Below, in pieces: positions 55,895-64,000 of a stretch of DNA of 64,000 bases (position 1 is its first letter; every line of letters starts with the position of its first letter). A program made the position numbers and the translations under genes. Under the pieces are notes generated by a model, which searched no databases, was not told where the DNA came from, and worked only from the letters and a program-made list of their open reading frames with translations. The stretch is from NCBI RefSeq assembly GCF_041146395.1, contig NC_090989.1:120403501-120467500 (forward strand), written 5' to 3'. This stretch comes from Eulemur rufifrons (lineage: Eukaryota > Chordata > Mammalia > Primates > Lemuridae).

Positions 55895-58733
55895 GCTGGA
55901 GTGACATCAGCAATATGGAAGAATAGGGGTTTTCTACTCTCATGTCCCCACAGTGCACTGATTTTTACAACCACCCACAGATGAGAGTAGCTTTGTGGGA
56001 GTCTGGGTGTCCAGAGAAGAAGTTCCAGCACACCACTGGAACAAAAAATCCAAGAATAGACACATTCAAGAGGTTAGGAAGAACAGTGTCACTTTACCCA
56101 TGTCACCCCTCCTCCAAGGTAGTACAACTCAGTGCCAAAAGAGACTCCTTTGACCCATAACTCCTCCCATGGAGAAAAGTGAGAGTGTGATGAGTGAGCA
56201 GCTGGCTTGCCCCACTGTGTAGAATGCTGCACAAGAGACCCAACTCTTTCTCACTCCACACAGAATGCTGGGGGGATCACCAAAGCTGTGTGGCTGGGAG
56301 AGGCTATAAGCAGGGAAAAAGGGTAGGGACTCACAGCCACAGGGCTTGAAATTCAACAAAGGGCCATATATCCTACAAACCACTTCACAGTCTCAATCAG
56401 GAGGCCCACCCATGAGCCACTTGGGATACCTCATGAACCCCCTCAACTGTCCCATGGATGCCCCCAATGCTCTACTCACCTCACCCCTCTTCCAGCCCCC
56501 CATGGTTAGCTCCCCCTGTATTCTCCCTGTATAGTGTGAGAGCCTTTGCAGATGGCTTGTGAACATGTGCAGTCAACTGGCCCAACTCTGCAGGATTGGG
56601 AGAAGGCGCAAAAACTTGATCATTTTAGGGCTCTGCCCTAGGGAAAACAAATGAAAGATTCTTAGTGCTTAGCCTAACTTTGCAGGATGAAGAGCAGACA
56701 TACAATCTTAAGAATTCCTACCCAAGAAGGAACAAGAAGGGTGGAGTGGGCCCATCCATAGAAAACATCTAACAGAATTTCATAATCCCTGGCCCTGTTG
56801 ACTAATAAAGATATTTCTTTCTTGAAGCCATTCAATAAAGACTGTAGGATGTAACTGCCTCTTTAAATGTGAAGATGGCAACAGAAGACTTCAAGGAACA
56901 GGAAAAAACTGAGGAACACAGTTTCCTAGTAATTGACCTCAAAGAAATGAAGATCTATGAATGGCCTTAAGAAGGATTCAAAATAGTTTTAAGGAAGTTC
57001 ACAAACATACAAAAAAAATCATGAGAATACTATGAACAAATATATACCAACAAATTAGATAATCTATATGACATGGATAAATATTTAGAAACATACAACC
57101 TACCAAGACTGAGTTATGAAGAAATAGAAAATCTGAACAGACCAAAAATGAGTAAGAACATTGAATCAGTTATCAAATATCTGTCAGCCGAAATAAAAGC
57201 TCAAGAACAGATGTCTTCACTGGTGAATTCTACCAAACATTTAAAGAAGAATTAATACAAACCCTTTTCAAACTGCACCAAAAAATTGAAAAGGAGGCAA
57301 TACATCCAAATTCATTTTACAGAGCCAGTATTACCTCCATACAAAAGCCATATGAGGACACTACAAGAAAAGATGATTACAGGCCAATATCCCTGATGAA
57401 CATAGGTACAACAGTCTCAACAAAATACTAGTAAACTGAATTCAACATCACATTAAAAGGATCATTCACCATGATCAAGTGGGATTTATTCCTGTTATGC
57501 AAGGATGGTTTAATATATACAAATCAATAAATGTGATATATCTCTTTAAGAAAATGAATAAAATTATATGATCATCAAAATAAATAAACAAAAAGAATTT
57601 GAGAAAATTTAACATTTTTTTTTTATAAAAACTTAACCTGAAAGCTCTTCCTCTAAGATCAAGAACAGTACAAAGATGCCCAATAGTGCCACTTCTAGTC
57701 AACAGTACTGAACATACTACTAGCAAGAGCAATTAGGCAAGAAAAAGAAATGAAGGCATCCAAATTGGAAAGGAAAAACTAAAATTGTCTCTATTTGTAT
57801 ATACAATGATTTTATATTTAGAAAACCCTAAAGACTCTACCAAAAACCTGTTAGAACTAATGAACAAATTCAGTAAAGTTATAGGATACAAAATTAACAT
57901 ACAAAAATCAGTAGCATTTCTATTATATATACTAACAATGAACTACTGAAAAAATTAAGGTAATAATGCCATTTATAATAGCATCAAAAAGAATAAATAT
58001 TTAGAAATAAATTTTATTAAGGTGATAAAAGGGCTGTACACTGAAAGCTATACGTTGATAAAAGAAATTGAAGAAGATAAATAAATGGAAAGATATTCTA
58101 TGTTCATGAATCAGAAGAAAAAATATTGTTAAAATGTCCGTATTACTGAAAGCAATCTGCTGATTCAATGCAATCCCTATGAAAATTCCAAAGGTATTTT
58201 CACAGAAATAAAAAAGACACTTCTAAAATTTGTATGAAATCACAAAAGACCCTGAATTACCAAAGCAATCTTGAAGAAAAACAAACCTATGGGCATCATA
58301 CTTCCTGATTTCAAATTATATTACAAAGCTATAGGTAGTAATCAAAACAGTAGGGTCCTACACAAAGACAGACATATAGACCAATGCAACAGAATAGAGA
58401 GCTCAGAAATAAATCCACACATATACATTCAACTAATTTTCAACAAAGTCTTCAAGAATACACAATGGGGAAAGGATAGTCTCTTCAATAAATGGTATTG
58501 GGAAAACTGTATATCTACATGCAAAAGAATGAAATTGGACCTTTATCTTATACTACACACAAAAATGAACTTAAAATGGATTAAAGACTTAAACATAATA
58601 CTCAAAACCATAAAACTCCTAGAAGAATACATAGGGAAAATTTCCTTGACATTGGTCTTGGAAATGAATTTTTTAGTATGGCATCAAAGGCACAGGCAAC
58701 AAAAGCAAAAATAAACAAATGAGACGACATCTA
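55895..58733 (+). mobile_element. L1M element, left part (5'UTR joined to ORF2)
   Basis: Starts with an L1M-type 5' end (GTGACATCAGCAATATGGAA) and about 1.1 kb of 5'UTR-like sequence to about 57010, then passes straight to ORF2 near codon 430-440 (KYLETYNLPRLSYEEIENLN readable). ORF1 and the ORF2 endonuclease are missing. ORF2 is broken by stops and frameshifts. It stops at an LTR insertion and resumes at 59632. Confidence 0.75.
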
Positions 58734-59631
58734 TGTAAAGATACAAGAATAAACAAACTCAGTTTCTCCTACCAAACTCTCTACTCTCACACAGTCATAC
58801 ACCACTTCTGACAGCAGGTGTGTGTGTGTGTGTGCTTGTGTGTAGCGTATTTCCCCATACACTAAGCAATCAGCCAATTCTCCAGATTCTGCAGTGGACA
58901 CTAACTAGGTACCTTCTAATTCAATTCAGTTCAATTCTGACACTATCTACTTGGAGATATTGTCAGATTCCAGTTTTGGGGCTCAATCCCACAAGATTGT
59001 CCTTCACTTCAGATGCCAGTCACAAGTCCAGGCCTCCCGAACTTCTAACCAACAGGCTATAAATCATGATCTCCTCCTTAGGTTTGATTAATTTGCTAAG
59101 CCAGCTCACAGAACTCAGGGAAACACTTACATTTACTCCTTTATAATTATAAAGGATATTACAACAGATACTGTTGAACACCAAGATGGAAGAGATGCAT
59201 AGGGTGAGATATGGGAGAAGGCGTGCAGAGCTTCCATGCCCTTTATGGGCACACCACCCTCCAGGCACCTCCATGCACTCAGCTACCCAGAAGCACCCTG
59301 AATTAAGTCCTTCTGGGTTTTTATGGAAGCTTCATTATGTAGGCATGATTTATTAATCATTGGACATTGGTGATCAACTCAACCATTACTCTCTCTGTCC
59401 TCTGAGAAGATTGGGGGGGTGAGGGTAGGGCTGAAAGCCCCAACCCTCTAATCGTGTTTTAATCTTTCTGGTGACCAGCTCCCATTCTGAGGCTACCCAG
59501 GAGCCCCCAGCCATCAGTCAACTCATTAGCATACTGAAGATACTCTTAACACTCCTGAGATTCCAAGGATTTTAGGAGCTGTATGTCAGGAGACCAGAAC
59601 AAAGACCAAATACATATTTCACAATAACACA
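58734..59631 (-). mobile_element. LTR insertion in L1M (ERVL-type, antisense, probable)
   Basis: An 898-bp block beginning TG and ending CA, flanked by ATCTA (58729-58733) and ATCAA (59632-59636), 4 of 5 alike. Blocks TTAGGTTTGATTAATTTGCT, TATGGAAGCTTCATTATGTA, ATGATTTATTAATCATTGG and CCAGGAGCCCCCAGCC follow an antisense ERVL-like LTR. A (TG)n run lies at 58819-58848. No internal retroviral genes, so it is a solo LTR. Confidence 0.65.
58819..58848. repeat. (TG)n microsatellite
   Basis: TG run with one CTTG interruption. Confidence 0.9.
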
Positions 59632-60089
59632 ATCAAATAAAAAATTTCTGCAAAGTACAGGAAACAATCAACAAAATAAAAAGGCAAACTATAGAATGGG
59701 AGAAAACGTTTGTAAACTATACATTAAATAAGGGTTAACATAAAAAATATATAATGAACTTATGCAACTCAATAGCCCAAAAAACAAACAAACAAAAACC
59801 CCCACAACTCAAAAAACAAATAACCTGATTTAAAAAATGAGCAAAGGACCTGAACAGCCATTTTTGAAAGAAGACATAAAAATGGCCAACAGGTATGTGA
59901 AAAGGTATTCAACATCAATAATCATTGGGGAAATGCAAATCAAAACCACAATGAGATATCACCTCACATCTGTTAGGACAGCTATTATCAAATAATAACA
60001 AATGTTGGCGAGAGTGTGGAGAATAGGAAACCCTTATACACTGTTGGTGGGAATATAGATTGGTACAGCCATTATGAAATTGTATGTGA
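59632..60089 (+). mobile_element. L1M element, right part
   Basis: TTCTGCAAAGTACAGGAAAC resumes ORF2 after the LTR; GGAAATGCAAATCAAAACCA and ATGTTGGCGAGAGTGTGG give the Cys-rich region. Truncated before the 3'UTR. Confidence 0.8.
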
Positions 60090-60091
60090 AC

Positions 60092-60195
60092 TCTGGGAGG
60101 GTAGAAATTGTGTTGTCTTGAGTATAATATAGTATACCTAGCAAATGACCTGGCATATAGTAGACAAAGATAATTATTGAATGAATGATTCAAGT
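60092..60195 (+). repeat. L2 3' end
   Basis: GAGGGTAGAAATTGTGTTGT, AATGACCTGGCATATAGTAG and ATTATTGAATGAATGATTC. Confidence 0.8.
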
Positions 60196-60299
60196 CTGTT
60201 CAAGGTTTGACTGAAAGGAAAATCTCAAATGAGGCAGGACACTGTCTCTGGGAAGTAGATTAATTTGACTTATTTTTTTACAAATTTTTTGCCCCCTTG

Positions 60300-60783
60300 A
60301 TGCAGGAGGTATCCCAATGAAGGGAAGAAAGCCCCCTGAACTTGCCAAGTGGGTTCTTGGCTTCTCAGAGGAATGAATTCAAGAGTGAGCTGCCTACCTA
60401 TAGGAATGTTTATGGAGAGAAACAGACAAAAGATCCTACTCCACAGACTAGGGGTCCTTTCCCGAGTAGGAGGGGAACCCCTTATGGGGCAATGGTAATG
60501 TTTTTAAATGTTCAAAAGCCCTGTTAGGAAACAGCCATATGTACATGACCAGCATTGTCTTGATGTCAGGCCGTAAAGAAAGGTTAATCATAAACTGCCC
60601 TGACAGAAAAGTAAGCACAGGCAGTTTGTAAGGCATCCAACTTAGTAATTCATCCATCCTCGGGTGGTCCTGGGCTGGCAACTTGCAGGCAGCTTCCTTG
60701 TTCAGGGTGGTCAGGGTCTGGTATCAGTCAAAATGCCTGTACTCAGGCTCTCTTGACTTTCCTTTTCTGCCTTATCCCTACAT
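60300..60783. mobile_element. Possible LTR, family unknown
   Basis: Begins TGCAGGAGG and ends CCTACA (TG...CA), about 484 bp. Includes AAGTGGGTTCTTGGCTTCTC and CTTTCCCGAGTAGGAGGGGA. Composition and termini are LTR-like, but no target duplication is clear. Confidence 0.3.
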
Positions 60784-60784
60784 T

Positions 60785-61635
60785 GCCCTCAATTGCTTTA
60801 TATTTAAAGGCTGAATTCAGGCTATCTCTGCTCTCACGGCTGCAAGGTGATCTGATTTTCGTTTGAAGGAGGTGTAAGGCATGGGATCCAAAATGCTCAG
60901 GCTGCAGTGGGTTCCATATTGTGCATGAAATGTCTGACCTTGGTCACAGTCTCAGCCTGACTCCCAGGGCATCTGTGTCAGTGTCTGCCCAGGTCTCTAC
61001 TGGAGAGCTGGCACCCATCTGCCCTGGAATTGAAAACCTCTGTATTTGACTTGCAATGTGGCTCATGCCCTAACAGGAGCCAAAACAAATGAAAGATGGC
61101 ATCAAGAGTTGGCTGTGGTCCTGGATCTAAGTTGGGGCACTCAGAGGCTTGCCAAGGGATTAGGATGGGGTGAGCATGATATAATTATGATTAGATGATT
61201 GGATGGTGATTGTAATATATAAGATAGACACACCATCCACAGAGCTCTGTGCCGTTACATTATGGAAACTGGTGCCAGGGATGAGGGCCCCCTCCCTTCC
61301 TACCTAATCAGCAATTATGATCTGCCCTGCCTTCTCTGAGGGGCCCTGGACATTAGCCACCTGCTGCAGGACACCACTTCAGAGCTGGGCTGGGAGCCAC
61401 TGGCCTTCTTGCACCAATCTTGAGCCGGCAAAAGCAAGCTGCAGTGCGTGCATCATTAGACAGAAATTGGGGACTCAGGCAGGCTGAAGAATTTCAGCTG
61501 AAATGGAATCCATACATAAACAGCTTAAAACAAGAATGTTTCAGACACTTGCTTGTCTTAGCCAATTTACAACCATCTTCACAGAGAGACTTGGAATTTG
61601 TGATCAAGACAGAAGCAAGGGCCTGAGCCCTACCC
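60785..61635. other. Unique non-coding stretch
   Basis: Nothing recognisable. Confidence 0.35.
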
Positions 61636-61639
61636 CAGC

Positions 61640-61826
61640 CCTGCTGTGCTAGACTGAGACTTTGGGCAAGTCCCTTCCTGGCCTGATCTTACATTTACTA
61701 TGGGGATGGACCAGCTATTTAATATCTCAGCTCATTTTAATATTCTATTATATTTTACTCAACACTGTGGCCCAGAGCCTAGCAGAGTACCTGGCACATA
61801 CGAGGCCCTTAATAAGAATATAGATT
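61640..61826 (+). repeat. MIR/L2-like fragment
   Basis: GAGACTTTGGGCAAGTCCCT, TACTATGGGGATGGACC and AGAGTACCTGGCACATACGA. Confidence 0.6.
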
Positions 61827-61829
61827 AAG

Positions 61830-62040
61830 TATTTTTTGCATATCAGGTACTGTGCTAAGGACTTCACAAACATTATCAGCCCAGTGAATACTCACAAACA
61901 TAGGAAAATGGGGACTCAATGAGATTAAATAAGCTGCCCAAGATCACCCACCAGTAAGGGATAGAACAGAAACTTACAATCAGTTTTTTTTAGGCTCCCA
62001 AGTTTATGTTTTTTGACCACCACACTGTGCTGTGTCTCAA
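61830..62040 (-). repeat. MIR SINE, antisense
   Basis: CAGGTACTGTGCTAAGGACT, AATAAGCTGCCCAAGATCAC and CCACACTGTGCTGTGTCTC. Confidence 0.8.
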
Positions 62041-62044
62041 TAAA

Positions 62045-62755
62045 TAACCCAAATGAATGCATGAGTGTTATTTATTAGGCTAGACTAGAGTTTTGGTGAG
62101 CTGATAGATTTAGACAGAAAATTGCCTTGATTGATTTCTTTGGATTGTCAATGGACAGGTCAACACATGTGTCATTGATAAGAGGAGCATCCATAGATAC
62201 CAAGCACACAGCAAGGTAGAAACCTATTAAACATCCCAACAGCAACAGTTAGTAAAATTTTCCCTCCTAAACCTTCTGGGAAACACAATACCTTCAAGCT
62301 ACTCTTTCATCATACCAGCAATTGAAAGTGCCCTCTTCTCTAAATCTGGAAGTTTGACTCATAAAAAATAAAAAAAATAAAAAAAGGAAACATTGATTTT
62401 TCAGAAGCAGGACTCCAGTGTGGCCTGAAGGGCAGGGATTTGGCCTATTCAGTTTCCTTTATTCTGAGCCTGGCCTGAATCCCCTTCTAAGCTCTCTGAT
62501 GGAGAGGAGATAAGCAGGAGTGGAGTCAGCTCATGTGTAAGTGTTAAGTGCAGCAAGAGGCAAGATCCACCTTCAGTGCAGGCCTCAGCAAAGGGTAGAA
62601 GAAAAGAAGGTAGGTTTGGCCCCAGAACACAGAAGCTAGTATGGCCCTCTGAGCAGCAGAGCCAGGGTACCTCCCGGTGTGCTGCTATGGAGACAGTAAA
62701 GGCCTGCAGGAGAGTCTGTCAGTCCCTGAGTAGCATCAGGAGTCTGGATTTTTCC
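62045..62755. other. Unique non-coding stretch
   Basis: An A-rich (AAAAAAT)n run at 62364-62388; no gene. Confidence 0.35.
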
Positions 62756-62759
62756 CATT

Positions 62760-63310
62760 TTGAGACTTGAGCCCAAGTATGTACAAACCTGAGTGTGATG
62801 GATGTGTGTTGCATTTTCTTCTTAGCACCACGCTCCCTTCGTCTAGCAATGGGACCTTGATTTGATTGAGGGGAATTCATTCTTTCCTCTATGCAGCCCA
62901 AGGGTTTCTGACAAAGAAGGCAAGCCCAGGGTGGAACACATGACCCAGGCCAAACCAGTGGGGGGTATTTTATCCCCACCCACCTTGTATAGTTTAGGGA
63001 TGGACACTCACCCCAAGTCATGCCTGTTGGGGTCAATGAGCCCCAACCCATGACTTTGGTTTGCCCTCTAAGGGAAGTAGGCTCTCCAAGACAAGCTAAC
63101 TGCCATGCTATAACAAGATTGAAACTACAGGGTGACTCCACACAGAGCTTGAACTTGGAGCCAACCCAGAGGTGGCAGAGTTGTAAGGTAAACTCAGGGA
63201 ACATTGTTTATGTTCTGAATTGTGCCATATCCACGGGAGTTTCAGTTATGTGGGCGAATAAATTCTCTTTTGCCTAAGCCAGTGAGGACGGAGTTTTATG
63301 TTGCTTTCAA
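62760..63310 (+). mobile_element. Probable ancient interspersed repeat (family unknown)
   Basis: The end GGGCGAATAAATTCTCTTTTG then CCTAAGCCAGTGAGGACG resembles the AATAAATTC...TAAGCCAGTT terminus of an ancient mammalian LTR-like repeat. The left part (GAGACTTGAGCCCAAG, GTGGAACACATGACCCAGG) could be the same element. Confidence 0.4.
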
Positions 63311-63504
63311 ATTGAAGAGCTGACTGATTCACTGACCTTTAGCTGCTATTCTATTTCCCTTTCCCATGGACCAAACTCCTCTAATGTGTGGGTTGAGAAA
63401 ACATAAAAACTGAGCTATGAAACTGAGGGTGAACCGGGACAGGCCCTCACTCTAAGGAGAAAGTCCTATCTCACCAGTTTTGCTCAAATCACTGTCACTT
63501 TTGG

Positions 63505-63604
63505 TTCTCTTGATAATATCTCTGATAAAGGTAAACACTCCCTTTGATGTCCTGTTCTCTTGATAATATCTCTGATAAAGGTAAACACTCCCTTTGATGT
63601 CCTG
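63505..63604. repeat. Tandem duplication, 50-bp unit, two identical copies
   Basis: A unit starting TTCTCTTGATAATATC at 63505 repeats at 63555 with no mismatch. Confidence 0.95.
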
Positions 63605-63609
63605 CATTC

Positions 63610-64000
63610 CTTTATTTAGTGACATATGCATGGCATTTTATATTAAGGTGTTTAATAGCTATTCTTTTTGGGGGGGGTAATATGGATAGATAGTTAGGGT
63701 TGGGATTATTCCCCTTCCCCAGGTCGTTTTTAGGATGTATGTGTGCAGCCTAGTGCTCTCCATACCCTGTGGGAGGACAGTGAGTCATCGGGAGCCATGC
63801 CCCACTCTGAGCAATATCTCTGGTGGGAGCATCCTGATTTTAAATCCATGTATTTGGAATCTCTGAGATAACTGGATGAGAATACCCCTCCCCAAGTCTA
63901 ATATCAAAGCCTCACCTTTTCTATTATCAATGGTGGGATGTGAATAGTTATGTTGGCAAAGGAGGAATTGGTGGTGATAGAGGGAATTGTGAAAACTGCT
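63610..64000. other. Unique non-coding stretch
   Basis: A G8 run near 63670; no gene or repeat recognised. Confidence 0.35.

Noticed and set aside
58734..59631. Search for retroviral gag/pol next to the LTR-like block
   Set aside because: Both sides are continuous L1M ORF2 sequence; no internal retroviral region is present.
1..64000. tRNA, rRNA or microRNA genes
   Set aside because: Only tRNA-derived MIR SINEs are visible; no cloverleaf with intact A and B boxes was found by eye.

Overview
The window is nuclear DNA of a primate, most likely a strepsirrhine (lemur or loris). It holds ancient mammalian MIR, L2, CR1/L3, MaLR-LTR, L1M and hAT relics, one 7SL-derived Alu fragment, and a group of young L1 copies. 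The young L1s end in a 3' terminus and G-rich 3'UTR that I associate with strepsirrhine L1s. One Alu fragment in 64 kb is far too few for an anthropoid. The species call is inference; no search was run. I see no convincing host protein-coding exon, tRNA, rRNA or CRISPR array. The stretch reads as intergenic or intronic DNA shaped by retrotransposition.

Layout. 1-15 kb: unique sequence with an Alu fragment, MaLR LTRs, a CR1/L3 3' end, MIRs and old antisense L1M pieces. 15.2-28.7 kb: a three-layer nest. An old L1M on the minus strand was split by a 5'-inverted (twin-primed) L1, which was then split by a full-length 8 kb L1 flanked by a perfect 15-bp target-site duplication. The full-length L1 has a 2.36 kb 5'UTR with 192-bp repeated promoter modules, an intact ORF1, an ORF2 carrying three in-frame stops, a G-rich 3'UTR, and about 375 bp of extra 3' sequence with three further A tails, read as serial 3' transduction. 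28.7-43 kb: mostly unique DNA with L2 and MIR copies and an old CR1/L3 relic that includes reverse-transcriptase sequence; a pair of octamer motifs near 34.2 kb is a possible regulatory site. 43-49 kb: a hAT element with target duplication, an L1M/L2/MLT1 nest, and a DNA transposon with inverted repeats of about 110 bp that is split by a young 5'-truncated L1. 49-64 kb: L1M and MIR remains, an AT-rich island, and an old L1M (55.9-60.1 kb) split by an LTR of about 0.9 kb.

The only coding units with a shared job are the two L1 reading frames: ORF1 (RNA-binding chaperone) and ORF2 (endonuclease/reverse transcriptase). ORF1 could still be translated; ORF2 as it stands cannot give a complete protein. 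The most unusual features are the serial 3' transduction, the monomer-like L1 promoter repeats and the long-inverted-repeat DNA transposon.
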